Source of the DNA: Helicobacter winghamensis ATCC BAA-430
Lineage (GTDB): Bacteria; Campylobacterota; Campylobacteria; Campylobacterales; Helicobacteraceae
DNA: 64,000 bases
Reading direction: 5' to 3'
NCBI RefSeq assembly: GCF_028751035.1
Contig: NZ_CP063533.1
Span: 434,001-498,000, forward strand
Shown: positions 28,338-37,407 of the stretch, piece after piece
Layout of the letters: every line of letters starts with the position of its first letter
How positions within the stretch are numbered: the stretch's first letter is position 1
Position numbers and translations under genes: made by a program
Notes under the pieces: model-generated
What the model was told of the DNA's origin: nothing
The model's database searches: none
What the model saw: only the letters and a program-made list of their open reading frames with translations

Positions 28338-28790
28338 TTAAGGCGTAAAAAGAGTAGTTAAAATCTCTTTTTCTAATGTGTAGAGTGTGTAGCGAATACT
28401 CTTAAAATGCTCACTTTCTTGCACGCTATCTAGTTTTAAAATTTCTTCTAAAACACGGGCGGATTCTTGTGCGCGTTTAAAATTTGCTAGGAAAATATTT
28501 TCTAAATTTTCGCGCGTTTGCTCATCTTTAGTAGAAGGTTTTAGCACATCCTTGAGAGAATCGCGTGTGTTTAGAAGTTCGAAATAATTTGCAAAATAAC
28601 TTGTAATTCTACATTGGTGACGGAGATTTTTTAAAGACAAAGCGAAATCTTTGTGGTTAAATCCATAGCGTAAAATGTCTTCTACTACGCGAATTCCTTC
28701 ACTTAAGCGGTTAAGGTTTGCATCAAGAATACGCAAAGTTTGGGGGCTTCGCGTATTACTTGTATTATTCCTTTGAATTAAAGATTCCAA
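28338..28790 (-). CDS. Standalone ThiD2-like domain protein (annotated elsewhere as thiamine-phosphate pyrophosphorylase)
   Basis: A ~150-residue helical protein whose RILDANLNRLSEGIRVVEDI motif is that of the ThiD2 domain normally fused before ThiE. The ThiE barrel is absent, so it is not a complete thiamine-phosphate synthase. Its role is unknown; an accessory thiamine role is inferred from the usual fusion. The start is uncertain: the frame begins at a TTG overlapping the upstream gene by 26 bases, with no good ribosome binding site. Confidence 0.65.
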   Translation of the reverse strand: MESLIQRNNTSNTRSPQTLRILDANLNRLSEGIRVVEDILRYGFNHKDFALSLKNLRHQCRITSYFANYFELLNTRDSLKDVLKPSTKDEQTRENLENIFLANFKRAQESARVLEEILKLDSVQESEHFKSIRYTLYTLEKEILTTLFTP

Positions 28791-29475
28791 GAATTTGTAG
28801 CAAGGAAATAAAAAGATTTAAGAAATCAAGATATAGGCTAACAGCTGCCATTACAGGGCTATCATACAAGCCACGCACGATATTTTGCGTATCATAGGCA
28901 ATAAAAATGCTAAATAAAATTGCTCCAACGCCTGCAATAATCACTTGTAAAATCGGGCTTCCCAAGAAAAGATTGATTAATGAGCCAACAACTACAACAA
29001 TTAGTGCGATAAAGAGCATTTTCCCCATACTTGCTAAATCTTTCTTAGTGCGAAGTGCAAAAATACTCATCACACCAAAAATTGCTGTTGTTAGCAAGAA
29101 AGCTTGCGCTACGATATTTGCTCCACCAGGCATCCCTAGCACTCTACTTAAAATTGGAGTAAGTGTTAAGCCAGTAACAAAAGTAAAGGCAAAAAGCATT
29201 AAAAGATTTAATCCCGGTTTTGATTTGGCAAACATTAGTCCAAAAAGCAAGGCAAATTCTAAAATCACAAAGCCGATGTAGTATTGCGCCACCACGCTTC
29301 CAAATGCTGTAATTCCCACATAAGCTCCCACAGAAGCCGCTAAAAGTGAGCCTGCAAAGAGCTGATAAGTTTGCTTTACAAAGTTAATTAACGCAACATC
29401 ACCTTGAGCAAAAGTGCTTTGCTCCGCATTATAACCATAGTTGCTATTCATAGGTTTTCTATCATATAAAGACAT
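28765..29475 (-). CDS. BAX-inhibitor-1/YccA family membrane protein
   Basis: A 236-residue protein with about seven transmembrane helices, ending with YDTQNIVRGLYD...AVSLYLDFLNLFISLLQILG, the BI-1/YccA signature whose conserved aspartates gate ion flow in homologues. I use the ATG at 29475, preceded by AAGGATTG, rather than an upstream TTG. The H. pylori counterpart HP0920 is likewise beside gapA (HP0921). Confidence 0.9.
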   Translation of the reverse strand: MSLYDRKPMNSNYGYNAEQSTFAQGDVALINFVKQTYQLFAGSLLAASVGAYVGITAFGSVVAQYYIGFVILEFALLFGLMFAKSKPGLNLLMLFAFTFVTGLTLTPILSRVLGMPGGANIVAQAFLLTTAIFGVMSIFALRTKKDLASMGKMLFIALIVVVVGSLINLFLGSPILQVIIAGVGAILFSIFIAYDTQNIVRGLYDSPVMAAVSLYLDFLNLFISLLQILGIFNSKE

Positions 29476-29585
29476 TGACAATCCTTAACAATAAATTAAA
29501 GACGGTATTATACCCTAAAAATATTAGGAACACCATAAATATGCTACAATTTTGAGATAAATAACTGCAAACTAGAGAGATGTTA

Positions 29586-30620
29586 ATGCAAAAAATTAAG
29601 ATTTTTATTAATGGTTTTGGGAGAATTGGGCGTTCTATTGCTCGTGTGGCGTTATGTGAAATGCAAGATTGCATTGAAATTGTAGGGGTTAATGACTTGG
29701 CAAGCCCTGAGATTTTAAGCTATCTTTTAACACATGATTCTGTGCATCAATGTAGCAAAATTACACAAAGTTTTGATGAAAAGAATTTTATTTTTGATGG
29801 TTATAAGATTCCGTTTTTTCAGTATAAAACACCTAAAGAAATTGAGATTTGCGGGGCTGATGTAGTGATTGAAGCAAGTGGGTTGTTTCTAACGCAAGGT
29901 GAAGTGGAATCGCATTTGCAAAAAGGCGCAAAACGCGTGATTTTTTCTGCTCCAGCAAAAGATGATACAAAAACCTTTGTGCTGGGCGTTAATCATACAG
30001 AATATAGGGGTGAAAAAATCATTTCAAATGCAAGTTGCACAACTAATGCGTTAGCACCAGTGGTTATGCTGCTTGATGAACATTTTGGCGTGGAAAAGGG
30101 AATTTTAACCACAATCCATAGTTACACAAATGACCAAAATTTAATAGATGCTGCCCATCATAAAGGAGATTTTCGTCGCTCTAGGGCAGCGGCAATTAAT
30201 ATGATTCCAACAACAACAGGAGTGGCAAAGGCGTTGCATTTAGTGTTGCCACAGATGAAAGGCAAATTACATGGGCATAGTGTGCGTGTGCCTGTGCCTG
30301 ATGTTTCAATGGTGGATTTAAATATAAATCTTAGAAAGAATGCCACAAAAGAAGAAATTAACGCTGTGTTTTGTGAGGCAGCAGAAGGAAAACTCAAAGG
30401 AATTTTAGGCGTAGATAGAGAATATGGAGTTTCACAAGACTTTCTAAACTGTCCTTTAAGTGGAGTTGTAGCGCTTGATTTAACCTTTGTTTTGGAGAAT
30501 AATATGGCAAAGGTTATGACTTGGTATGACAATGAGTGGGGGTATTCACATAGGATTTTGGAAATGGCGCTTTATGTTTGCAAAGAGAGAACAAGGAAAG
30601 AAAGTGAAAAAAATAGTTAA
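29586..30620 (+). CDS. gapA: Glyceraldehyde-3-phosphate dehydrogenase
   Basis: Central glycolysis/gluconeogenesis enzyme. INGFGRIGRSIARV binds NAD(P), the nucleophile is in NASCTTNALAPVV, and WYDNEWGYSHRI lies near the C-terminus. I start at the second ATG (29586, giving MQKIKIFING) because GAGAG is then well spaced; an ATG two codons earlier also exists. It overlaps the next gene by 17 bases. Confidence 0.94.
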   Translation: MQKIKIFINGFGRIGRSIARVALCEMQDCIEIVGVNDLASPEILSYLLTHDSVHQCSKITQSFDEKNFIFDGYKIPFFQYKTPKEIEICGADVVIEASGLFLTQGEVESHLQKGAKRVIFSAPAKDDTKTFVLGVNHTEYRGEKIISNASCTTNALAPVVMLLDEHFGVEKGILTTIHSYTNDQNLIDAAHHKGDFRRSRAAAINMIPTTTGVAKALHLVLPQMKGKLHGHSVRVPVPDVSMVDLNINLRKNATKEEINAVFCEAAEGKLKGILGVDREYGVSQDFLNCPLSGVVALDLTFVLENNMAKVMTWYDNEWGYSHRILEMALYVCKERTRKESEKNS

Positions 30621-31971
30621 AAAAATTATATTGTGTTTATTTTTTGCAAGCATTGCTTTGGGACAAGAGAGCAATGAAAGGATTCAAGAAAGCAATGAGG
30701 GAATTGTAGTGAGTGCGAAAAATTCTAAGCAAAACGCACCTTTTAGCTTTTACGCCCTAAAAGGCAAGGAAGATGGAGCTACATTGCTTGTAATAGGTGG
30801 AATCCACGGAGATGAACCGGGGGGGTATTTTGCTCCAGCGCTTTTGGTAGATAATTACACTATAAAAAAGGGCAATGTGCTAGTTGTGCCAAATTTAAAT
30901 CCCGATAGCATAATGGCTTTTAGACGCGGGATTTATAAGGATATGAATCGTAAGTTTGCAAAAATTGCTAAAAATGATCCAGATTTTGAAAATGTAGAGC
31001 GTATTAAAGATATTATTAAGGATTCCAAAGTAGATTTTGTGATTAATTTGCACGATGGACACGGCTTTTATAGAGAGAAGTGGGAAAATTCTATTTTTAA
31101 CCCTAGGGCGTGGGGACAAACTTATGTGATAGATCAAAAAACGCTAGATAATGTGCCTTTTGGGAATTTGGATTCCATTGCAAAAGAGATTGAAACGCGT
31201 TTGAATCAAACTTTGCATTATGATTTTCATACCTTTGGCGTGCGCAACACCGAAACAAAGTTTAAAGATGAAGAGCAACAAAATTCTTTGACATTTTTTG
31301 CTATTACACGCTTAAAACCTGCATTGGCGATTGAGACAAGCAAAAATATTAAAGAATTACCTCTAAAAACGCTCTATCAATTAAGCTCCATTGAAGTATT
31401 AATGGGGATTTTGGGGATTGAGTTTGAGCGCAACTTCACGCTAGATTTAAAAAATGTGGGGAAAAAGATAGGTGAGTTTGGAAGTGTTAAAATCAATGAA
31501 AATATTACTTTTGACTTGAATAATGTGAAGCCATATCTGAATTTTGTGCCACTGCTTGCAGATAAGAATCGTTTTGTTTTTACGCATCCTATTGGTGGGG
31601 TTAAAAGAGTAAAAGATGGTTTTGATCTTTATATTGGGCATAAGAAAATCACGCATTTAAAGGCAGATATTTTTCCTATGCAATGTAAGTTAGAATCGCT
31701 AAAAGTAGAGCTAGATGGCAAGGAAGTTGTAGCAAAGATTGGGGAGATTTTAGAGTTTAGAGAGAATTTTTTGGTGCGTGAGCAAGAAGGATTGCGTGTG
31801 AATGTAATTGGTTACTCTAAAAAGGGTGTTGGAAATGAGCATAATTTAAGACTTAGTCAAAATATGATTGATAAAAATTACGCACTAGATAGGCAAGGTA
31901 AGGCATTTCGTGTGGAATTGTATGAGGGGGAAAATTTTTGTGGAATGTTAAATTTATGTGTTAAGGAATAA
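30604..31971 (+). CDS. csd4: Cell-shape D,L-carboxypeptidase Csd4/Pgp1 (M14 family)
   Basis: A periplasmic zinc peptidase that trims murein tripeptides to dipeptides and is needed for helical shape in H. pylori and C. jejuni. The GTG start at 30604 with AAGGAAAG upstream gives 455 residues and a signal peptide ending near ASIALG. Zinc ligands appear to be His68 and Glu71 in GGIHGDEPGG and His150 in INLHDGHGF; H. pylori Csd4 is known for a glutamine in place of the first histidine. About 300 residues of C-terminal Ig-like domains follow. It sits between gapA and hemH and overlaps gapA. Confidence 0.9.
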   Translation: MKKIVKKIILCLFFASIALGQESNERIQESNEGIVVSAKNSKQNAPFSFYALKGKEDGATLLVIGGIHGDEPGGYFAPALLVDNYTIKKGNVLVVPNLNPDSIMAFRRGIYKDMNRKFAKIAKNDPDFENVERIKDIIKDSKVDFVINLHDGHGFYREKWENSIFNPRAWGQTYVIDQKTLDNVPFGNLDSIAKEIETRLNQTLHYDFHTFGVRNTETKFKDEEQQNSLTFFAITRLKPALAIETSKNIKELPLKTLYQLSSIEVLMGILGIEFERNFTLDLKNVGKKIGEFGSVKINENITFDLNNVKPYLNFVPLLADKNRFVFTHPIGGVKRVKDGFDLYIGHKKITHLKADIFPMQCKLESLKVELDGKEVVAKIGEILEFRENFLVREQEGLRVNVIGYSKKGVGNEHNLRLSQNMIDKNYALDRQGKAFRVELYEGENFCGMLNLCVKE

Positions 31972-31972
31972 G

Positions 31973-32986
31973 ATGCAAAGAGTGGAATTAGGGCAAGAGT
32001 TGGAATCGGAAATTTTGGATTCCAACTTTTTAGAATCTAAAGCTGTTGTGCTTTTAAATATGGGGGGTCCAAACTCTCTTTTTGAAGTAAAAACTTTTTT
32101 GAAAAATATGTTTAATGACCCTTATATTTTACCGATTAAAAGTCCATTTTTGCGTGCAATGGTGGGTGGGTTTATCGTAAATAAACGCTTAGAAGAAGCA
32201 CAGAGTAATTACCAAAAAATTGGCGGAAAGTCGCCATTAGTTGGGCACACTTTCGCGCTGTGTGAAGCCCTAAAAGCGCTAGAATCAGGACATTACTTTA
32301 CCTATGCTATGCGCTATACTCCGCCTTTTGCTGATGTGGTGGCACAGGATTTAAAAGGGCGTCGAGTTAAAGAAGTGGTGCTTTTTAGTATGTATCCGCA
32401 TTTTAGTTATACCACAACAGCATCGTCAATGGAAGATATTTTAATAGCGTTTAAGGCGTGTGGTTTTGCTCCAAAAGTGGTGCAAGTGGAGCGTTATTAT
32501 AAGGATAGGGCGTATAATTTAGCGGTTTTAGAGCGCATTAAAGAAGCCTTAAGCGGTGAAGATTCTAGAGGGTTTCATCTAGTGTTTTCAGCACATTCTT
32601 TGCCGCAAAAAAATATAGAAAATGGCGATCCTTATCAAAAAGAGATTTTAGAAAATGTAGAAATTTTAGAATCACTTTTTAAAGAATTTGGGTTAGAGTT
32701 TGCAAGCATACAGGTAGCATATCAATCTAAAATTGGACCGCTTAAGTGGCTAGAGCCAAATTTAAAAGATTATTTGACGAAGTATAGGGGCAAGAAACTG
32801 CTAATTTACCCTATTTCTTTTACAATGGATAATTCTGAAACAGATTTTGAACTTTCTATACAATACAGGGAAATTGCACACAAAAATGGAATTTTGGATT
32901 ATCGTGTAGTAAAATGTTTAAATGCAAATGCAGATTTTGCAAAATGCATTTTAAATATAGTTAAGGAGATAGAAGATGGGAAATAA
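31973..32986 (+). CDS. hemH: Ferrochelatase
   Basis: Inserts iron into protoporphyrin IX. LLNMGGPNSLFEVKTFLKNM is at the N-terminus; the catalytic histidine is in VFSAHSLPQKNIENGDPY, and the metal-binding glutamate lies near YPISFTMDNSETDFEL. Start ATG 31973 follows AAGGAATA. The first 25 residues contain an inverted pair of the TTGGAATC motif. The end overlaps the SGNH-like gene by 11 bases. Confidence 0.95.
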   Translation: MQRVELGQELESEILDSNFLESKAVVLLNMGGPNSLFEVKTFLKNMFNDPYILPIKSPFLRAMVGGFIVNKRLEEAQSNYQKIGGKSPLVGHTFALCEALKALESGHYFTYAMRYTPPFADVVAQDLKGRRVKEVVLFSMYPHFSYTTTASSMEDILIAFKACGFAPKVVQVERYYKDRAYNLAVLERIKEALSGEDSRGFHLVFSAHSLPQKNIENGDPYQKEILENVEILESLFKEFGLEFASIQVAYQSKIGPLKWLEPNLKDYLTKYRGKKLLIYPISFTMDNSETDFELSIQYREIAHKNGILDYRVVKCLNANADFAKCILNIVKEIEDGK

Positions 32987-34769
32987 TGTTGTTTTATTGG
33001 GTGGTAGTAATTCCGTAATAGTTAATGGATTGCAAAAAGGAATTAGAGAAGGAATTGAAAAATTAAATAAGAATAGGGCAGAAGATGAGAAATTAGGGTT
33101 TTATAATTTTGCATTGGGGACTACAACGCATATCCAAAATTTTTATGAATTAAAAAGAGATAGGAATCAAGAGATTTTTAAAAATGCAGAATTAATTATT
33201 ACAGAATCAAATATTAATGATGTAAATTCAAATGCCAGATCTTATGGTAGTAGAGAAAAACTTAGTTTTGATCTTATTTATAGAAATTTAAATTGGTATT
33301 ATGGAGAATTGTATGGTTTAAAAAAGAGAATACTGGTAATTATTTTGCCAACTTGCCATTATGGAAATAGTAAAATTATTAACGCAATTCACAAAAAATT
33401 GGTATTAAAATTTGGATTTAATTGCATTGATATGCAAGAATATTTGGATAGTTATAAATTAAATGATTTTTTTAAGAATATAGATCGGTTACATATGATG
33501 CCTAGAATTATGCGTGAATTTGGTAAAAATATTATTTTTAATTTAGAGTCTTTTAAACTATCAAATTTATCTGTTGAATATAATAACCCTAAATTTACTA
33601 TTTGCACACCTAAAGACATGGAAGTAGTTAGTGGGACATTGGAAGAGAGAAATGAACAGAACAGCTTGTATAATGAAGTTGTTTATTGCTTGAAAGAAGG
33701 AGAAGCATTATTGAAATTTAAGCAGGAGTTTAAAGGTCTTGTTTTGATAGGAGTCCACACTTGGAATCGTATTTCAGATAATGATCGTCCCGCGAGAAGT
33801 GAGACAATTTTAAATTATTCAAGCCTAAAAATCTCTAATCAAAGGCAGGTATTAATAAAGGAATTACATTCATTTAATTGTTTTTTGGAGATGCAAAAAT
33901 TTTTTTTGATAGATGATAAGACATTAGTAAATATTGATCATTATGAGAATAAGGGTAGGGAATTTCATTATATTGTGCATTCTTGGAGAGAAGATGCTAA
34001 AAAACTTCCATTTTGCAATTTAATTGCTTTTTTTCTTGCTACTCCAGATGGAAATTATTATGAAGAATCTATAGATTTTGAGACATTGGGAAATGAGATG
34101 ATTGTGATTTCACAGGAGTATTATCATAATTCTGTTATTCCACCTATAGAAACATATAAGGAGATTATTGAGGAATATTGTTTGATAATGGATCCAAGAA
34201 AATTAAAGCCTTTACAAGATCAAATTAATCAACTTCAAGAAAATATTACTACTTTGACAAATGAAAAAACTAAGTTGCAACATTCTTTAAATTCTCAGCC
34301 AACAAAAAAGCAAAATTTAGAAATCCAAAATCTTGAAGAAGAATTAAAAATTAAAAAGCTACAAATTAAAAAGCTTTCCAAAGATTTAAAACTAAAGATT
34401 AATCTTGATGATTTAGTTCCAAAGACTTTGGTGATTGATAATAATACAGCAAAATCTAGAATCCATAATCACCTTTCTTATAAATTAGGTCATGCAATGA
34501 TAGAAAATTCTAAATCCTTTCTAGGATATATTAGAATGCCTTATGTTCTTTCATACATTACAGAACAACATAATAAAGAACAAAAACAATACCAAGAAAA
34601 AATCAAAAAGAATCCAAAAGTCAAACTCTCTCAATTGGAATCTTACCCTGATTATAAAGAAGCCCTAAAAGAAAAAGAATGCTTCACTTATAAACTTGGA
34701 GAAGCATTAATAAAAGCAAATAATACTTCCTTTATTAGTGGGGGGGGGCTATATCAAGCTATTATTTGA
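32976..34769 (+). CDS. SGNH-hydrolase-like surface-glycan protein, phase-variable 3' end (currently truncated)
   Basis: A 597-residue protein. Residues 1-190 (VVLLGGSNSVIVNGLQKGI..., FALGTT, ESNINDVNS, DMQEYLDS) look like an SGNH-type esterase/acyltransferase domain of the kind found in Campylobacter and Helicobacter glycan loci. A middle domain of unknown type follows, then a coiled coil around residues 410-480, and a C-terminal module with two copies of the SYKLG-x-A-x-I motif often ending glycan-synthesis proteins. A G9 tract at 34740-34748 shifts the last codons into LYQAII and a stop; with G8 the frame would read YIKLLFDILKLKKEF... and end over the next start codon. Base composition is more AT-rich than in neighbours. 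Enzymatic role unproven. Confidence 0.7.
   Translation: MGNNVVLLGGSNSVIVNGLQKGIREGIEKLNKNRAEDEKLGFYNFALGTTTHIQNFYELKRDRNQEIFKNAELIITESNINDVNSNARSYGSREKLSFDLIYRNLNWYYGELYGLKKRILVIILPTCHYGNSKIINAIHKKLVLKFGFNCIDMQEYLDSYKLNDFFKNIDRLHMMPRIMREFGKNIIFNLESFKLSNLSVEYNNPKFTICTPKDMEVVSGTLEERNEQNSLYNEVVYCLKEGEALLKFKQEFKGLVLIGVHTWNRISDNDRPARSETILNYSSLKISNQRQVLIKELHSFNCFLEMQKFFLIDDKTLVNIDHYENKGREFHYIVHSWREDAKKLPFCNLIAFFLATPDGNYYEESIDFETLGNEMIVISQEYYHNSVIPPIETYKEIIEEYCLIMDPRKLKPLQDQINQLQENITTLTNEKTKLQHSLNSQPTKKQNLEIQNLEEELKIKKLQIKKLSKDLKLKINLDDLVPKTLVIDNNTAKSRIHNHLSYKLGHAMIENSKSFLGYIRMPYVLSYITEQHNKEQKQYQEKIKKNPKVKLSQLESYPDYKEALKEKECFTYKLGEALIKANNTSFISGGGLYQAII
34740..34748 (+). repeat. Poly-G tract (G9), contingency locus
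   Basis: Nine consecutive G near the 3' end of the SGNH-like gene. Homopolymeric G runs of this length slip at high frequency in Campylobacterota. In the G9 state the protein ends six codons later; loss of one G extends it by about 20 more residues to a stop at 34825-34827 overlapping the next ATG. Confidence 0.85.
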
Positions 34770-34820
34770 TATCTTAAAGCTGAAAAAAGAATTTGAGACA
34801 AAAAGAAGGAGAAGTAAGAA

Positions 34821-35399
34821 ATGTTGAGAGTGTGTTTGATGGTTGTAATGCTATTTGTTCTGTATGGTTGCCAAGATGAAGTAGATACAGAGGTGGTAAC
34901 AAGCGGCACAAATTACACAAAAAAGCAACAAAAAGAAATGGAAAGTATTGATATTAATTCTTATAGAGAAGTTGCCGATGTATTTAAGGAAACAGATGTA
35001 ATTAAAAGCGGTGGAAAGCCTTATTTTGTAGTTTTTGGAGCAAATGGTTGTGTATATTGTGATCGATTAAAGAATCTTATTAAAGAAAATGTAGATATCA
35101 AAGAGTTTTTAAAAACAAATTACGCATCATATTATATTAATATTAATTATTCTAAGTTACATTTTGTAGAGTTTTTAGATAAAAGTGTGCAAACTTCAGA
35201 TTTAGTAAAATTATACAAAATTTCTCCTACGCCAACACTTGTCTTTTTAAGTGCACAAGGCAAAGAATTGTTTGTGTATCCGGGTTATATGCCAAAAAAA
35301 AGACTTCAAAAAGCTTTAGAGTTTTTTAAAAATCCAGCATTAGAAAATATGGAACCTAAGAGTATCAAACAATCTTTTCAAGAATTTTTAAATTCTTAA
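34821..35399 (+). CDS. Thioredoxin-like lipoprotein
   Basis: A 192-residue protein with a lipobox (LFVLYGC, Cys at residue 17) and a thioredoxin fold carrying the redox motif GCVYC near residue 75 and the cis-proline at SPTPTLVFL. It is probably a periplasmic, membrane-anchored thiol reductase, similar to SoxW/DsbD-partner proteins. GAAGGAG precedes the start, which overlaps the full-length frame of the phase-variable gene upstream. Confidence 0.82.
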   Translation: MLRVCLMVVMLFVLYGCQDEVDTEVVTSGTNYTKKQQKEMESIDINSYREVADVFKETDVIKSGGKPYFVVFGANGCVYCDRLKNLIKENVDIKEFLKTNYASYYININYSKLHFVEFLDKSVQTSDLVKLYKISPTPTLVFLSAQGKELFVYPGYMPKKRLQKALEFFKNPALENMEPKSIKQSFQEFLNS

Positions 35400-35434
35400 A
35401 AATAATTTCAACTTCATGACTTTCTTGTTAAAAA

Positions 35435-35469
35435 GTAATTTATTTCCTTAATATAAGGAAATAAATTAC
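35435..35469. repeat. Perfect 16-bp inverted repeat with 3-base loop
   Basis: GTAATTTATTTCCTTA and its exact complement flank ATA. It lies between the thioredoxin-like gene and the S10 operon promoter. No T tract follows on the plus strand (it is followed by A's), so a simple rho-independent terminator for the plus strand is not a good fit; it might act as a terminator hairpin all the same, or as an operator. Confidence 0.75.
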
Positions 35470-35522
35470 AAAAAACACATTAAAAATTGCACAAAAGTAT
35501 TGCTAAAAAAAGCGATTATCTG

Positions 35523-35528
35523 TATAAT
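35523..35528 (+). promoter_or_regulatory. Predicted -10 box of the S10 operon
   Basis: TATAAT lies 59 bases before rpsJ, preceded by an extended TG at 35521-35522 in an A/T-rich context. It likely drives the long ribosomal protein transcript. Confidence 0.55.
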
Positions 35529-35586
35529 TTCAGCTTCCAAAATTACATTAACAGCAATGTTAATGAGTTCTTTGAAGGAAAAATAA

Positions 35587-35898
35587 ATGGAAAAAATTAG
35601 ACTTAAGTTAAAAGCGTATGATCATCGTGTTCTTGATCGTTCAGTTGTTTCAATTGTTGAAGCCGTGAAAAGAACTGGTGCAGAGATTCGTGGTCCTATC
35701 CCACTTCCAACAAAAAAGAGACGATACACAGTCTTAAAATCTCCTCATATCAATAAGGATTCAAGAGAGCAATTTGAAATTAGAGTGCATACAAGAATCA
35801 TTGATATTGTCTCAGCAACTCCTGAAACAGTGGATGGCTTGACAAAATTAGATATGGCTCCTGAAGTGGATGTAGAAGTCCGCTCAATGGGTAAATAA
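35587..35898 (+). CDS. rpsJ: Ribosomal protein S10
   Basis: A 103-residue 30S protein, also the NusE antitermination factor. It begins [20 protein letters not shown] and ends in the usual beta strand [20 protein letters not shown] precedes the start. First gene of the S10-spc-alpha cluster. Confidence 0.98.
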   Translation: MEKIRLKLKAYDHRVLDRSVVSIVEAVKRTGAEIRGPIPLPTKKRRYTVLKSPHINKDSREQFEIRVHTRIIDIVSATPETVDGLTKLDMAPEVDVEVRSMGK

Positions 35899-35908
35899 AG
35901 GGGTTTAA

Positions 35909-36487
35909 ATGGAATTTTTAGTAGAAAAAATCGGAATGAGCCGAACAATTGGCAAGCCGAGTATTCCTGTGACTTTACTAAAGGTAAAAACCGCAAAAGT
36001 ATGTGAAGTGTTAGAGGGTGGTAAGGCTTTAGTGGCATATCATCAAGGTAAAAGCACAAATAAATCTATTGCAGGACAGCAAAAAAAATACAATCTTGAT
36101 AAAGAGTATAATAGATTTGCTACACTTGAAGTGAATAATACAGAAGTTGGAGATTTAGACTTCTCTTCTTTGGAGAATGCAAAAAGAGCGAAAGTTTCTT
36201 TTAATACAAAAGGTCGTGGCTTTAGTGGTGTTATGAAGCGTTGGAATTTTCAAGGTGGTCCAGCAGCACATGGGAGTAGATTCCACAGAGCACCTGGCTC
36301 TATTGGAAATCGTGAGTGGCCAGGTCGCGTTCAGCCAGGTAAAAAAATGGCAGGACATTATGGTAATGAAAAAGTTACTGTTCAAAATGAGATTGTTTCT
36401 TTTGATAAAGAGCATGGTGTATTGGTTTTGAAAGGTTCTGTTCCTGGTTTTAATGGCGCATTTGGCAAGTTGAAAATCGTAGGTTAA
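35909..36487 (+). CDS. rplC: Ribosomal protein L3
   Basis: A 192-residue 50S protein near the peptidyl-transferase centre. The central loop [20 protein letters not shown] is the family hallmark, and the Gln in it is the site methylated in other bacteria. Starts ten bases after rpsJ. Confidence 0.98.
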   Translation: MEFLVEKIGMSRTIGKPSIPVTLLKVKTAKVCEVLEGGKALVAYHQGKSTNKSIAGQQKKYNLDKEYNRFATLEVNNTEVGDLDFSSLENAKRAKVSFNTKGRGFSGVMKRWNFQGGPAAHGSRFHRAPGSIGNREWPGRVQPGKKMAGHYGNEKVTVQNEIVSFDKEHGVLVLKGSVPGFNGAFGKLKIVG

Positions 36488-36498
36488 AAGGTTGTGAA

Positions 36499-37113
36499 AT
36501 GAGTGCAGCAATTATTTTAGATAAAAATTTAAAAAAATCTGGTGAAGCACAATTGCCAGAAAGCTATAAAGATATCAATTCACACAATCTCTATCTTTAT
36601 ATTAAATCATTTTTGGCTTCAATGCGTGCAAATAATGCTATAGCAAAAACACGCGGTAGAGTTAGCGGCGGTGGTAAAAAGCCTTGGAATCAAAAGGGTG
36701 GCGGTAGAGCAAGAGCAGGAAGTATCACTTCTCCTGTGTTTGTAGGTGGTGGTGTTGCGCATGGTCCTAGCAATAACAAAAACTACAATCTAAAGGTGAA
36801 CAAGAAGCAAAAAAGACTTGCCTTGCAATATGCTTTAATGGAAAAAGCAAATAATGGCAGTTTGTTTATCGTGGATAAAATTCAAGTAGAAAGTGGCAAA
36901 ACAAAAGATGCTTATATGATGTTTAAGGCATTAAATCAAAGAAATACTTTATTTGTTTCTGAGCTTTTTGATGAGAAAACATTTCTAGCTTTTAGAAATA
37001 TTAAAGACTGCTATTTAATTGACGGCGTTGAGTTAAATGCTTACTTGGTGGCAACTTTTAGATCTGTGGTGATTGAAAAATCGCTTTTTGAATCTATCAC
37101 TAAAGAGGATTAA
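36499..37113 (+). CDS. rplD: Ribosomal protein L4
   Basis: A 204-residue 50S tunnel protein. The extended loop is seen in [20 protein letters not shown], the macrolide-contact region. In E. coli L4 autoregulates the S10 operon; no such leader is evident here. Confidence 0.98.
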   Translation: MSAAIILDKNLKKSGEAQLPESYKDINSHNLYLYIKSFLASMRANNAIAKTRGRVSGGGKKPWNQKGGGRARAGSITSPVFVGGGVAHGPSNNKNYNLKVNKKQKRLALQYALMEKANNGSLFIVDKIQVESGKTKDAYMMFKALNQRNTLFVSELFDEKTFLAFRNIKDCYLIDGVELNAYLVATFRSVVIEKSLFESITKED

Positions 37114-37115
37114 GA

Positions 37116-37397
37116 ATGGCAAGTATTACAGATATTAAATCTATTATGTATACAGAGAAGTCTTTGAAACTTCAAGAGCAAAGTGTGCTTGTGGTGCAAA
37201 CTTCTCCGAAATTAAGCAAAACACAGCTTAAGGAAGTGTTTAAGGAGTATTTTGGTGTAACGCCATTGTCCATTAATTCTTTAAGACAAGAAGGGAAAGT
37301 TAAGAGATTCCGCGGTGTTATTGGTAAAAGAAATGACTTCAAGAAGTTTTATGTGAAGCTTCCAGAAGGCGCAAAAATTGAATCACTAGCGGTATAA
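37116..37397 (+). CDS. rplW: Ribosomal protein L23
   Basis: A 93-residue 50S protein at the tunnel exit, docking site for trigger factor and [13 protein letters not shown] near the start and [20 protein letters not shown] are typical. Two bases separate it from rplD. Confidence 0.96.
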   Translation: MASITDIKSIMYTEKSLKLQEQSVLVVQTSPKLSKTQLKEVFKEYFGVTPLSINSLRQEGKVKRFRGVIGKRNDFKKFYVKLPEGAKIESLAV

Positions 37398-37407
37398 GGA
37401 GTCAAAG

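Noticed and set aside
33900-33907. T8 run within the SGNH-like gene as a second slippery tract
   Set aside because: A/T runs of this length are common in this AT-rich genome and the frame is intact on both sides.
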